A stretch of 64,000 nucleotides of DNA, taken from NCBI GenBank assembly GCA_035571835.1, contig DATNBU010000028.1, forward strand, positions 1 through 64,000. Direction: 5' to 3'. Shown here in pieces: positions 27,941 through 36,814 of the stretch (positions within the stretch are counted from its first letter, which is position 1; every line of letters begins with the position of its first letter). Below the pieces are notes generated by a model that was not told the origin of the DNA, ran no database searches, and was given only the letters and a program-made list of their open reading frames with translations. A program made the translations under genes and the position numbers. This DNA comes from Candidatus Limnocylindrales bacterium (GTDB lineage Bacteria; Desulfobacterota; Binatia; UBA1149; CAITLU01).

Positions 27941-30900
27941 TCACTGCGGAAGCATCGCCGGCCATGAGGTACGCTCTGCACCATTGGACAGGCTCCGTTC
28001 GAACGGAACGAGTGGGCTCGTCTCCGTGATCGTCGGGTCGATCCTGAACCAGATCGCGTACAGCGCCGGCAGGAAAACCAGCGTGAGAATCGTCCCGGCA
28101 AATGTTCCACCGATCAGCGTATACGCGAGCGTTCCCCAGAAGACCGAGTGCGTCAGCGGAATGAACGCCAGCATGGCGGCGAGCGCCGTCAGGATGACCG
28201 GCCGCGCGCGCTGGATGGTGGCTTCGACGACGGCATCGAAGGGCGCCAGCTGGTCTTCCTCGTTGGTGCGGATCTGGCCGATCAGGATCAGCGTGTTGCG
28301 CATGAGGATTCCCGCAAGCGCAATCAGACCGATCAGCGCGTTGAACCCGAACGGCTGATGGAACAGCAGCAAGGTCGGGACGACCCCGACGAGGCCGAGC
28401 GGTGCGCTCGCGAACACCATTGCCATCGCGGAGATCGACCGGACCTGGAAGATGATCGTGATGAGCGTGAGAGCGATCATGATGGGGAACAGCGGAGCGA
28501 TCGCACGATTGGCCTTGCCGGACTCCTCGGTGGCGCCGCCCTCCTCGATTCGGTAGCCCGCCGGCAGACTCGCGACGACGGGCTGGAGCGCTTTTCGGAC
28601 GGCCGCGGACACGTCCGGCGGTTGCAAGCCGTCGGCAATGTCTCCACGCACCGTCACCGTCGGTGTGCGATCGCGGCGACGCAGCACGGGATCTTCCATG
28701 CGGATCTCCACCTTTCCGATCTGCGACAGTGGAATCCGCTGGCCTGCACTTCCCACCAACGTGAAATCGGTGATGCGGCTCGGATCGAGCCGCGCGTCGC
28801 CCGCAGAGCGGCCAATGACCTGCACCGAGCGGATGTCTTCGCGGACCTCGGTGATCGGGATGCCGCTCAGCAGGAACTGAAGTTGCTGCGCAACGTCGCT
28901 CGTCGTGAGGCCGATCGTTTGCAGCCTGTCCTGCTCGAGCGAGAAATGAAGCGTGGGCACGCGATCGCCCCAATCGGTGTTGACGGTCCTCATATCCGGC
29001 TCGGCCTGCATCGTGGCACGGACCTGCGCCGCAATGTCGCGGAGCTTGTCGGGCTCAGGCCCCATGACGCGAAAGGCGACGGGGAACGGCGAGGGCGGAC
29101 CGAACACGAGCTGGGTAGCGCGCACGCGGGCTTCCGGCGCCAGGCCGGAGGCCACCGCCTGACGCAACTTCCGCTTGAGCGCGTCGCGCGATTCTTCGCT
29201 CTTCGTCAAGACGACGATCTTCGCGAACGAGGGATCGGGCAGCTCGGGAGCCATGGGGATGTAGAATCGCGGCGCACCCTGTCCCACATAGGCGGTCACG
29301 ATCGCCGCTTCCGGCTGCTCGGCCAGCCACGACTCGACCTTGGCGCTGGCGGCACTGGTCTGCTCGATCGACGTGCCATACGGCATCTGCACTTCGATGA
29401 GCACCTCGGGCCGATCGGAATTCGGAAAGAACTGCTGCTTGACGACTCCCATGCCGAGGAGCGCGACGGCGAATACGCCGATCACGCTCCCTGCGGCGAG
29501 CCATTTGCGGCGAATGACGATACCAAGCACCCGGCGAAAACGGTTGTACAGAGGCGTGGCGTAGATCGCGCCGTGCCCGCCCTTTGGCTTCGCGACGTCC
29601 GGAAGCAGCTTCACTCCGAGAAAAGGCGTGAACACGACCGCAACGATCCAGGATGCGATCAGCGCGATTCCTACGATCCAGAACATGTTGCTGGTGTATT
29701 CGCCGGCGCTCGATTTGGAGAAGCCGTTCGGCGTGAAGCCGATCGCGGTCACGAGGGTCCCGGCAAGCATGGGCGCGGCGGTATGGCTCCAGGCATAGGC
29801 TGCCGCGTGCGTGCGCTCGTGGCCTTCCTCCATCTTCACGACCATCATCTCGATCGCAATGATCGCATCGTCGACCAGCAGCCCGAGCGCCAGGATGAGC
29901 GACCCGAGCGTAATGCGATCGAAGTCCTTACCGGTCGCCGCCATCACGACGAACACCGCGGCTAGCGTCAGAGGTACGGCCGCCGCGACGACCATCCCGG
30001 CGCGCCATCCCATGCTGAGAAAGCCCACCAGAATCACCACGGCGAGCGCAACGAAGAACTTGATCATGAACTCGTCGACGGCCGAGCGGATGTTGACGGA
30101 CTGGTCGGTGACCTTCGACAGGCCCATGCCGAGCGGCATCTCCGCATTGATCGCCGCCGCTTCGGTCTCGAGCGCTTTGCCGAGGTCGAGCCCGTTCCAG
30201 CCTTCGCGCATGATCACGCCGAGCAGCAAGGTCGGTTCGCCGTTGTTGCGGATCAGGAGAGTCGCCGGATCTTCGTAGCCGCGTGTCACTGTGGCGATGT
30301 CGGAGAGCTTGAGCGTACGGCCCTGCGCGGCGACGGGCGTACTCCGGATCGCATCGAGGTCGGCGATTGGTCCGTCAAGCCGGATGAAGACCTGCGGACC
30401 GTTGGCTTCGAACGAACCCGCCGGCGTGATCTCGTTGCGGCCGTTCAGTGCGGCAAAGATCTCCCGAGGCGACACGCCGAGGGTGGCGAGGCGATCATGG
30501 GAGAATTCGACGAAGATCTTTTCGGCCTGCTCGCCGATGATATTGACCTTCTTGACACCCGGTACGTGAAGAAGCCGTTGGCGTAAGACCTCGGCATCGC
30601 GAACGAGGAACCGATGAGGCTCTCCGCGCGCCTTCAGCGCATAGAGCGCGAAGTTCACGTCCGAATATTCGTCGTTCACGATCGGACCGATCACGCCCTG
30701 CGGCAGGTTGTGGGCTTCGTCTCCGAGCTTCTTGCGTGCCTGATAGAATTCTTCCGCAACTTCGGCCGGTGGGGTGCTGTCGAGCAGGATCACCGTGGAG
30801 AAGGCCAGTCCCGGCCGCGAGAATGTTTCGGTCCGGTCGTACCAGCGGAGCTCCTGCATCCGCTTCTCCAGCTTCTCGGCGACCAGCGCTTCCATCTCCT

Positions 30901-31078
30901 TTGCCGTGGCTCCCGGCCACGCCGTGACGACGGTCATCTGCTTGATCGTGAAGGCAGGATCTTCCGCCCGCCCGAGCCTGAAAAAGGCCACGACGCCCGC
31001 GATGGCGATCGCGACGAGCAGAAAAAGAGTGACCGAGCGCTCTCGTACGGCGAGAGCGGAGAGATTGAAGCTGCTCAT
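27941..31078 (-). CDS. RND efflux transporter, inner-membrane permease
   Basis: This 1045-residue proton-driven pump belongs to the AcrB/HAE family. It has the N-terminal TM1 (SVTLFLLVAIAIAGVVAFF), a large periplasmic porter domain, a TM block with the RND signature LILALGLLVDDAIIAIEMMV containing the paired Asp of the proton relay, a second porter domain, and the C-terminal TM block ending near LVFLPALYAIWF. Its ATG overlaps the stop of the adaptor gene (ATGA), so translation is coupled. With the adaptor and outer-membrane channel it forms a tripartite exporter. The divergent TetR gene is the likely regulator. Drugs, solvents or hydrophobic metabolites are possible substrates; the sequence does not say which. 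Confidence 0.95.
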   Translation of the reverse strand: MSSFNLSALAVRERSVTLFLLVAIAIAGVVAFFRLGRAEDPAFTIKQMTVVTAWPGATAKEMEALVAEKLEKRMQELRWYDRTETFSRPGLAFSTVILLDSTPPAEVAEEFYQARKKLGDEAHNLPQGVIGPIVNDEYSDVNFALYALKARGEPHRFLVRDAEVLRQRLLHVPGVKKVNIIGEQAEKIFVEFSHDRLATLGVSPREIFAALNGRNEITPAGSFEANGPQVFIRLDGPIADLDAIRSTPVAAQGRTLKLSDIATVTRGYEDPATLLIRNNGEPTLLLGVIMREGWNGLDLGKALETEAAAINAEMPLGMGLSKVTDQSVNIRSAVDEFMIKFFVALAVVILVGFLSMGWRAGMVVAAAVPLTLAAVFVVMAATGKDFDRITLGSLILALGLLVDDAIIAIEMMVVKMEEGHERTHAAAYAWSHTAAPMLAGTLVTAIGFTPNGFSKSSAGEYTSNMFWIVGIALIASWIVAVVFTPFLGVKLLPDVAKPKGGHGAIYATPLYNRFRRVLGIVIRRKWLAAGSVIGVFAVALLGMGVVKQQFFPNSDRPEVLIEVQMPYGTSIEQTSAASAKVESWLAEQPEAAIVTAYVGQGAPRFYIPMAPELPDPSFAKIVVLTKSEESRDALKRKLRQAVASGLAPEARVRATQLVFGPPSPFPVAFRVMGPEPDKLRDIAAQVRATMQAEPDMRTVNTDWGDRVPTLHFSLEQDRLQTIGLTTSDVAQQLQFLLSGIPITEVREDIRSVQVIGRSAGDARLDPSRITDFTLVGSAGQRIPLSQIGKVEIRMEDPVLRRRDRTPTVTVRGDIADGLQPPDVSAAVRKALQPVVASLPAGYRIEEGGATEESGKANRAIAPLFPIMIALTLITIIFQVRSISAMAMVFASAPLGLVGVVPTLLLFHQPFGFNALIGLIALAGILMRNTLILIGQIRTNEEDQLAPFDAVVEATIQRARPVILTALAAMLAFIPLTHSVFWGTLAYTLIGGTFAGTILTLVFLPALYAIWFRIDPTITETSPLVPFERSLSNGAERTSWPAMLPQ

Positions 31079-32169
31079 GGCTCTGCGGTCCTGCTACCCG
31101 CCAGTCGCACGGACTCGCCTTCGTGCAGCAGATGTACGCCGAGCGCGACGATGCGGTCGCCCGCCGCGAGCTCGCCGACAACCGCGGCCGCTTCCGCGCC
31201 GAGTTGAGAGACTTCGACCGCACGCCAGGTGACGCGAGGCGTTTCGCCGTCGATCCGCCACACGCCGGGACCATTGCCCGCATCGAAAATCGCGCCGATC
31301 GGGACCCGTAGTGTCGCCGTGGACGTGATGGACGGAATCTGGACCGACACGGTCGAGCCGAGCGGCGCCTCTGCCAGACTCGCGCCCAGTACATACCGTG
31401 CCTCGAACGTCCGGGTCTTTGCGTTTGCGGCATCCGACAACTGGCGAAGTTGCGCAGAGCCCGCCCGCTCGCCCCCATACAGCGTCGCCCGGCCTATCGA
31501 TCCGATTGCCGGACGAACCGTTTCGGGCAGATCGATGACCGCTTCGCGTTGCCCGGCATGCGCGATACGCACGACGACCTGTCCGGCGCCCACGACCTGT
31601 CCCGGCTCCGCCATGGCCTCCACCACTACGCCGTCGGCATCGGCAAGCAGAACAGCGTAGCCGGTTTCGTTGCGCGCGACGTCGGCGTAAGCGCTGGCCG
31701 CATTGAGCTCGGCTTTTGCCGACTTGGCGGCAGCCTCGGCTTTGTCGTAGGTCGATGCGGAAACCGCGCCCGCTGAGACAAGAGCGTGGTAACGTGCCTC
31801 GTCTTGTGCAGTCTGGTGCGCGCGCGCCGTTGCGGCGGCAACGGCCTCGTCGCGTGCGCGCGAAGCCAGTTTCAGATCCGCCGGGTCGATACGCATGAGC
31901 GGCTGGCCGCGTGTCACGGTCTGACCGGTGTCGACGAGTCGTTCGAGGATCTTTCCGGGCACGCGAAAGCCGAGGTCGCTTTGCACCCGCGCCGCGACGA
32001 TTCCCGTGAATGAACGCTCCGTCTGGACGGCAGCCTCCACGGTCGCGACCCGAACCAGGGCGTCCTGCGTCCGCGGATCCTCGGACGAGTTTGCTTGCGT
32101 GCACGCGGCGACGGCGAACGGCAGCAGAGACGCAGCTGCGAGGAACGAGCGATTAGCGTGCTGAAGCAT
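31075..32169 (-). CDS. RND efflux periplasmic adaptor (HlyD/MFP family) lipoprotein
   Basis: I start at the ATG at 32169 (GGAGG upstream). It gives 364 residues and a lipoprotein signal ending in a lipobox (AVAAC, Cys at about 22). The protein then shows the MFP pattern: a lipoyl-like half (GIVAARVQSDLGFRVPGKIL), an alpha-helical hairpin rich in Ala/Lys/Glu (about 115-170), the second lipoyl half (ADADGVVVEAMAEPGQVVGA) and beta-barrel/membrane-proximal domains. It connects the RND pump to the outer-membrane channel. Its 5' end overlaps the channel gene by 17 bp and its stop overlaps the pump start, so the operon is tightly packed. Confidence 0.94.
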   Translation of the reverse strand: MLQHANRSFLAAASLLPFAVAACTQANSSEDPRTQDALVRVATVEAAVQTERSFTGIVAARVQSDLGFRVPGKILERLVDTGQTVTRGQPLMRIDPADLKLASRARDEAVAAATARAHQTAQDEARYHALVSAGAVSASTYDKAEAAAKSAKAELNAASAYADVARNETGYAVLLADADGVVVEAMAEPGQVVGAGQVVVRIAHAGQREAVIDLPETVRPAIGSIGRATLYGGERAGSAQLRQLSDAANAKTRTFEARYVLGASLAEAPLGSTVSVQIPSITSTATLRVPIGAIFDAGNGPGVWRIDGETPRVTWRAVEVSQLGAEAAAVVGELAAGDRIVALGVHLLHEGESVRLAGSRTAEP

Positions 32170-33703
32170 GGAGGCCTCCGTCGGCTGGTTGTCGCGGCGA
32201 AGTTTCGGGAATGAAGATTTCATGCGTTGCCTTTGCCGTGGCAGACGGCATGTCTGTCGGTGCACACCATCCGCCGCCGAGCGCACGGAACGAGGCGACC
32301 GCGGCTCGTGCGCAGTCGGCGCGAGTCTTTGCCAGCTCGTCCTGGGCGACGAGAAGGAGGCGGTCCGCGTCCAGCACGTCGGTCAGGGTGATGACGCCGC
32401 CTCGATACGCGGTCTCGGCCGTGTCGCGCGCCCGCTGAAGCGCAACTACCTCATTCGCGAGCTCGCGCCTGCGGCTCTCCGATTGAACGAGCAGCATGAA
32501 TGCGTTCTCGACGTCTTCGGCGGCCCGAAGAATCGAGTTTCGAAAACGAGCCAGTGCTTCTGCTTCGGCGCCGCGCGCCGCGGCGACCTCGCTGTGGATC
32601 TTGCCGAAGTCGAAGAGCCGCCAGCGCAGCCCAGCGACGCCCTGCGGCTGAAACGTCGCCGATCGGAACAGATGATTGATGTCGACACTCTCGAATCCGA
32701 GCAGGCCGGCGATCGATATCTTTGGGTAATACTCTCCGAGCGCGGCGCCTATCTGTGCGCTCGATGCCGCGAGCAGGCGTTCGGCGGCGATCACGTCCGG
32801 GCGACGGCGCAGAACATCGATGGGCTCGTCGCCGCGGGGAATGTCCGGGATTGCCGGAATCGCAGCCGCGCGCGCCAGCTCTGCCGCGTGAGTGCCTGGT
32901 TGATCGGCCATCAGTACGTCCAGCCGGTTGAGCTCGGCTTCGAGGCCGGCGACGAGCAGCGGGACCGTGCCTCGCGCCTGCGCGAGAAGCGCTTCGGTTT
33001 GTGCCACCTCGAGATCGCTGGCGTCCCCGTGCGCGAACCGAAGCCGGACGAGCGCGAGCAGGTGCTCGTCGGTTGCGATCTGTTCGCGAGCGAACGTGAG
33101 TCGCGCCTGAAAGCCGCGAACAAGGAAATACGCGTCCGCCGCTTCCGCTGCGACGGTGATCCGGGTGCCGACACCCGCTGCCTCCGCGGCCTCCGCTTCC
33201 GCTCTGGCGGCCTGGGCACCGCGTCTGAGGCCGCCGAAAAGATCGATCTCCCAGCTCGCGCCCACGCCGATGTCGTAGAGCGTGATGCTGCGATCGAAGG
33301 CTGGCGATTGGCTGGCGATCGCACCGGTCGGACTCTCGAGGGACTGACGAATGGGCGCGACCTGGACGGCCGCATCCGCAGTCGGCAGAAGTGCCGCGCC
33401 GGCTCCTCGTGCTGCTGCCCGCGCCTGATCGACGCGTGCGAGTGCAGCCGCGAGGTCGAGATTCTGTTCGAGCGTGCGCTCGACGATGCTCGTCAGCGCC
33501 GGGTCGCCGAAGCCGATCCACCAGCGATCGAGCGGCGGGGCGGGTGCCGCCGCGCTCCGCGCATCAATCGCAGCCGCGTTGTGAAAGCTGCCGAGGGCCA
33601 AGGGAACGGGATGATAGTCGGGACCGACTGCGCAACTCGCAAGAGTGGTGGCGCACGAGATCCACAGCAACGCGCATGCGGTCTGAACAATTGCAGGCCT
33701 CAT
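32153..33703 (-). CDS. RND efflux outer-membrane channel, NodT/OprM family lipoprotein
   Basis: The ATG at 33703 gives 516 residues with a lipoprotein signal (ISCATTLASC) followed by AVGPDYHPV, the classic start of NodT-family channels. Two repeated long-helix/beta units follow (QNLDLAAALARVDQARAAAR; later RRPDVIAAERLLAASSAQIG), as in TolC/OprM. First gene of the RND operon and divergent from tetR. The C-terminal stretch (from about 490) overlaps the adaptor gene start by 17 bp and is not conserved in the family; a tail extended by mutation is possible. Confidence 0.94.
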   Translation of the reverse strand: MRPAIVQTACALLWISCATTLASCAVGPDYHPVPLALGSFHNAAAIDARSAAAPAPPLDRWWIGFGDPALTSIVERTLEQNLDLAAALARVDQARAAARGAGAALLPTADAAVQVAPIRQSLESPTGAIASQSPAFDRSITLYDIGVGASWEIDLFGGLRRGAQAARAEAEAAEAAGVGTRITVAAEAADAYFLVRGFQARLTFAREQIATDEHLLALVRLRFAHGDASDLEVAQTEALLAQARGTVPLLVAGLEAELNRLDVLMADQPGTHAAELARAAAIPAIPDIPRGDEPIDVLRRRPDVIAAERLLAASSAQIGAALGEYYPKISIAGLLGFESVDINHLFRSATFQPQGVAGLRWRLFDFGKIHSEVAAARGAEAEALARFRNSILRAAEDVENAFMLLVQSESRRRELANEVVALQRARDTAETAYRGGVITLTDVLDADRLLLVAQDELAKTRADCARAAVASFRALGGGWCAPTDMPSATAKATHEIFIPETSPRQPADGGLHASAR

Positions 33704-33793
33704 TGTGAGTGCCGCCGTAGCCAGCTGCTCACCACGAGCTCGCGTAGCGGGCCATCGCTGGGCGATCGAGCAATGCTCCATGGTGGGCTTTAT

Positions 33794-33807
33794 ATGATGC
33801 GTATCAT
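33794..33807. promoter_or_regulatory. Candidate TetR operator between tetR and the RND operon
   Basis: ATGATGCGTATCAT is palindromic at 12 of 14 positions (arms ATGAT/ATCAT). It lies 51 bp upstream of the tetR start and about 90 bp upstream of the channel gene, in an AT-rich patch likely to hold both promoters. Position and symmetry fit a TetR dimer that represses both directions. Confidence 0.55.
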
Positions 33808-33857
33808 TCCAAAGCAAGCATAAACGCGAGAAACCCTAGTCCTTGACTGAAAAAGGC

Positions 33858-34466
33858 ATGACGGATAACATCTCATTCGTGCGTTATAGCGAGAGCCATA
33901 AGGAAAAGACGCGACTTCTCGTGCTCGGAGAAGCGGCCGCTGCGATCCGGGCGAAGGGGGTAGAGCGGGTCAGCGTGGCGGAGGTGATGGCCGCCGCCGG
34001 TCTCACGCACGGCGGTTTCTACGCGCACTTCGAATCGAAAGACGACCTGGTCGCGCAGGCGATCACGCACATGTTCGACGTCATGCACGGCCGCTTCCTG
34101 AGCCTGACGGAGGGGCGCGAGCCCGCGGCGGCGATCGCGAACTACGTGGATTCCTATCTCGGGGCGTCGCACCGCCTCGACCCCGCGGACGGCTGCCCCG
34201 TTGCAACACTTTCGGGCGACTTGCCGAACATGCCCGAACGTGCGCGCGAGCGCTTTACCGACGGAACCGAGCGTTGGGCCGCAGCGCTTGCGAAGCTCGC
34301 GAAGAAACTCGGTGTAAAAGATGCGGACGCGGTCGCCTGGTCGGCGATCGCCGAGATGGCCGGCGCGATTGCACTGTCGCGCACCGTCTCCGACGCGCGT
34401 GCGGCGGCGATTCTCCGCAACTCACGTGCAAACGTGAAAGCGCGATTTGGTCTCGCCGCACGCTGA
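33858..34466 (+). CDS. TetR/AcrR family transcriptional regulator
   Basis: This 202-residue protein starts at the ATG at 33858 (AAAAAGG upstream); an in-frame TTG five codons earlier is less likely. The N-terminal helix-turn-helix is clear (VSVAEVMAAAGLTHGGFYAH, then FESKDDLVAQAI), residues about 35-65. The C-terminal ligand-binding half is helical (ADGCPVATLSGDLP, then AIAEMAGAIALSRTVSDARA), typical of regulators of efflux or redox genes. It is divergent from the RND operon, with a candidate operator in between. Local repression relieved by a pump substrate is the expected mode, by analogy with AcrR and its relatives. Confidence 0.93.
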   Translation: MTDNISFVRYSESHKEKTRLLVLGEAAAAIRAKGVERVSVAEVMAAAGLTHGGFYAHFESKDDLVAQAITHMFDVMHGRFLSLTEGREPAAAIANYVDSYLGASHRLDPADGCPVATLSGDLPNMPERARERFTDGTERWAAALAKLAKKLGVKDADAVAWSAIAEMAGAIALSRTVSDARAAAILRNSRANVKARFGLAAR

Positions 34467-34563
34467 CGAAACGGAGGAGCGGCAGTGGTGCGGCTTAGCA
34501 GAGAAGGTTGTTCGGGCTGACCGACCGATGAGCGCGGCGCTGGCGAGAACTCTGCTTCGCCGG

Positions 34564-34589
34564 CTTCGCGAACTGCAGAGAATCCGGCG
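34564..34589 (+). repeat. 26-bp imperfect repeat, copy 2
   Basis: Matches 25269-25294 at 23 of 26 positions and lies next to the 3' end of the tRNA-Ser gene. See copy 1. Confidence 0.35.
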
Positions 34590-34601
34590 CTGAAAGTGAA
34601 G

Positions 34602-34691
34602 TGGCGGAGGGGGCGAGATTCGAACTCGCGGGCCCTTGCGGGCCGCCGGTTTTCAAGACCGGTGCCTTAAACCGGGCTCGGCCACCCCTCC
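34602..34691 (-). tRNA. tRNA-Ser (anticodon UGA)
   Basis: On the minus strand the acceptor arms GGAGGGG and CCCCTCC pair, with discriminator G and an encoded CCA. The D-loop region is GGCCGAGCCCGGTTTAAGGC, the anticodon loop CTTGAAA gives UGA, a long variable arm (GGCCCGCAAGGGCC) is typical of class II tRNA-Ser, and the T-arm has GTTCGAATC. No integrase or duplicated 3' end was seen next to it. Confidence 0.95.
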
Positions 34692-34914
34692 GTCGATCGT
34701 GCAGGATTCGAAGCTCCTGCCGAATCTCCTGCCATTGATGCTCGGTATCGTCGCGCGACAGCGACCATCTCGCGCCTACCGGCCGCGAAGACTATGGCGG
34801 CTCTCGATCAAAGGCCACTTCGGGAGGGGTGACGCGCGTGTGGCTCTGAACAATCAGCGCGGATACATTCGCGGCCTCGCCAGCGCGCGCAATCACGAAT
34901 CGGAGCAGACCCGC

Positions 34915-35979
34915 ATGACCCAGACCTGGACCCTCTACACGATGCAGAACAGTCCGTACTCGGACAAGATTCGCGCGTTCCTCAAGTACAAGAAGCTGCC
35001 CGTGCAGGAGTTTCTCGAGAACGCGGAGACGCGTTTCTCCGTGCTGCAGGCGCGCACAGGAAAGACGATGGTGCCGGTCGTCATCACGCCTTCGGACGAG
35101 GCGATGAACGATTCGACGGCCATTGCCGCGCACGTCGAATCGATCGCCGCAGATCCGCCGACGCGCTGGAAGGATCCAGAAACCGATACGGTCGCGATGC
35201 TGCTCGAAGACTATGCCGACGAATGGCTGGTGCGCATCATGCTCACGTCGCGCTGGTATCATCCCGCCGATGCGGCGCAGAACGCGGCGATCATTGCATG
35301 CGGAATGACGCATGGAGTTCCGGGGCTCGACTTCCAGCGCGCGGCGCGCGAGTTCCCTCCCGGCATCATCTCGACGCTGCCGAAGATGGGCGCAACGCCG
35401 GAGAATGCGGAAGGCTGGTACGCGATGCTTCCGCGCATTCTCGGTGCGTTCGCTCGCGCGCTGTCGCGCTCGCTGTTTCTGACCGGAGCGGCGCCGCACC
35501 AGGCGGACTTCGCGTTTTACGGCCAGCTCAACCAGATCCGGCGCGATCCGACCGGCAGCGGATGGATCTCGGCAGCACCCGAGCCGGTACGCGATTGGCT
35601 CGACCGGATGGAAGCCGTTTTCACCGGAAATCTGACGCCGGCGTCGTGCGCGCTCGACGACCTCGACACGCTCGATGAGCTCGTCGAGGAAATGTCGTCG
35701 ACGTACCTGCGGATGCAGGTGGCCAACGCACTGGCGGTCGATGCCGGGGAGAAGATCGTGCGGATGACGTTGCGCGACGGATTCGAGTTCGCAACGGCGC
35801 CGGCGAAATACAACGCGAAGCTACTGGCGGCGAACCTCGCGACGCTCGAGAAGCTTTACTCGCGAAGCCTTACGCTTCCGTCCGTCGTCGGAACTCCGAT
35901 CCTGCGCGAGCTGGCACCGCTCGCAGCGGCAGGCTCGGCGCTTCTCGAGAAGGCGCCGTCACTGCGCGCGGCGCTCTAG
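34915..35979 (+). CDS. Glutathione S-transferase-like protein
   Basis: I place the start at the ATG at 34915 (MTQTWTLYTMQNSPYSDKIR), which removes an unlike extension crossing the tRNA region; the product is 354 residues. Residues about 4-80 have the thioredoxin-like GST_N pattern (SPYSDKIRAFLKYKKLPVQE, then TMVPVVITP with the cis-Pro, then NDSTAIAAHVES). A helical GST_C-like domain follows with ADFAFYGQL near residue 195, the position of the conserved Asp. The last 100 residues are an extra helical region. It is cytosolic. The substrate is unknown, and the usual catalytic Ser/Tyr/Cys is not obvious. A REP-like palindrome follows the stop at once. Confidence 0.75.
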   Translation: MTQTWTLYTMQNSPYSDKIRAFLKYKKLPVQEFLENAETRFSVLQARTGKTMVPVVITPSDEAMNDSTAIAAHVESIAADPPTRWKDPETDTVAMLLEDYADEWLVRIMLTSRWYHPADAAQNAAIIACGMTHGVPGLDFQRAAREFPPGIISTLPKMGATPENAEGWYAMLPRILGAFARALSRSLFLTGAAPHQADFAFYGQLNQIRRDPTGSGWISAAPEPVRDWLDRMEAVFTGNLTPASCALDDLDTLDELVEEMSSTYLRMQVANALAVDAGEKIVRMTLRDGFEFATAPAKYNAKLLAANLATLEKLYSRSLTLPSVVGTPILRELAPLAAAGSALLEKAPSLRAAL

Positions 35980-35980
35980 G

Positions 35981-36030
35981 AAATCAGGGACAGACACCGA
36001 TTTTGAAAAATCGGTGTCTGTCCCTGATTT
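35981..36030. repeat. REP-like palindrome 1
   Basis: Perfect inverted repeat with 24-bp arms (AAATCAGGGACAGACACCGA...) and a 2-nt loop. It fills the gap between the convergent GST gene and cytochrome c gene, one base from each stop region. The core GACAGACACCGATTT is shared with 44422-44473. The family resembles palindromes mobilised by REP-associated tyrosine transposases; here it may also act as a bidirectional terminator. Confidence 0.8.
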
Positions 36031-36031
36031 A

Positions 36032-36445
36032 TTACTTGAACGACAGAGCGTGCTTGGCGAGCGCGTCCATCTCGGCGGGAGAGAGCTTGTCCGCATAGGA
36101 CTTCATCACGAGCTTGTCGCTGTCCTTGGCCTTGACGCCGTTCTTCATCGATTCGAGGGCCTTGGCTTCGGTCAGCTCGGCTTTGACCTCGGCGCTGGTC
36201 AGGTCTTTCACCTTTGCCTTCTCACCCGCCTTGGTCTTGCCCTTGCCGTCGGGGCCGTGACACGACTGGCAATTCGCCTTCCAGAGCTTGGCAGCATCGG
36301 GAGCGGCAGCTGTGTCGGCTGCGCGCGCCGGCGGCGCGAGCAGCAGAACCGACAGCAGCGAAGCTGCCGCAATCGCCGAGAACAACAATCCCGCGTCAGT
36401 ACTCGAATTCGGCCGACGTGAAGACAACGTGCGCATGATAGTCAT
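36032..36445 (-). CDS. Small monoheme c-type cytochrome
   Basis: This 137-residue protein starts at the ATG at 36445 behind GCAGGAGGAAACT. It has a signal peptide (SAIAAASLLSVLLLAPPARA) and one heme site, CQSCHG, with downstream SYADKLSPAEMDALAKHA, the usual class I cytochrome c helix and likely Met ligand region. It is expected to be periplasmic, carrying electrons to or from the adjacent multiheme conduit. Its ribosome-binding site, start codon and first 15 codons lie within the decayed 3' end of an mtrB relic read in another frame, so the N-terminal region of the signal peptide may be recently acquired. Confidence 0.9.
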   Translation of the reverse strand: MTIMRTLSSRRPNSSTDAGLLFSAIAAASLLSVLLLAPPARAADTAAAPDAAKLWKANCQSCHGPDGKGKTKAGEKAKVKDLTSAEVKAELTEAKALESMKNGVKAKDSDKLVMKSYADKLSPAEMDALAKHALSFK

Positions 36446-36586
36446 AGTTTCCTCCTGCAAAGGCTTCGTCGTTGCTGGAATCGCTCTAGCCGCCGGCGAT
36501 CTTCGTGTGCTCGCTCACCTTGCGCGTAACGCGACCCGCCGCGGTATTCTGCGTGAGACATTGCGTTGTAGCGAATCTCCGCCTCC
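36396..36586 (-). pseudogene. Relic of a second mtrB-like gene (C-terminal end)
   Basis: Translating the minus strand gives RKVSEHTKIAGG, a stop (TAG), SDSSNDEAFAGG, NYDYHAHVVFTSAEFEY and a stop. The intact MtrB ends RRFNDHTRVGVG-Y-GFFDNDEAFAGG, QYNYSAHIVTTSVELDY, so the two align without gaps over 42 residues and the internal TAG replaces a Tyr codon. Further upstream EAEIRYNAMSHAEY, in a shifted frame, matches DAEFLYTWTSADNY. The relic overlaps the 5' end of the cytochrome c gene. A duplicated or ancestral mtrB has decayed here. The rest of 36587-36814 shows nothing certain. Confidence 0.75.
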
Positions 36587-36814
36587 TTGCGTGAGGCGTC
36601 TCGTCCCGACCGGCCATTTCGAAATGGGACAAATCCCGGAGGTCTCTGTCTGGGGTGGATGCGGCCACTAGCCCATGCCCCCGGTCTCCGTGAGAAGCCT
36701 GTCTGCCGGAAACCTCTGCGACAGCGCTCGGTGGAGCAGACCGCACGAGTCCACAGGTCAGCGAGAAACCCGAGCTTGTCTGCGATCGCGGGACAGGAAT
36801 GGCGGGCGCGGCCG

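Noticed and set aside
27033..28973. Apparent fusion of a 360-residue N-terminal region to the methyltransferase
   Set aside because: The extra part overlaps the RND pump gene out of phase. AAGGAG and the ATG at 27896 mark the real start.
34602..34691. Integrative element at tRNA-Ser
   Set aside because: I found no integrase gene and no second copy of the tRNA 3' end nearby.
36590..36670. Possible cyclic-dinucleotide (GEMM-type) riboswitch near the cytochromes
   Set aside because: A CCATTTCGAAATGG hairpin and GGGAC segment look suggestive, but the conserved core is incomplete and the element is not upstream of a gene in the required orientation.
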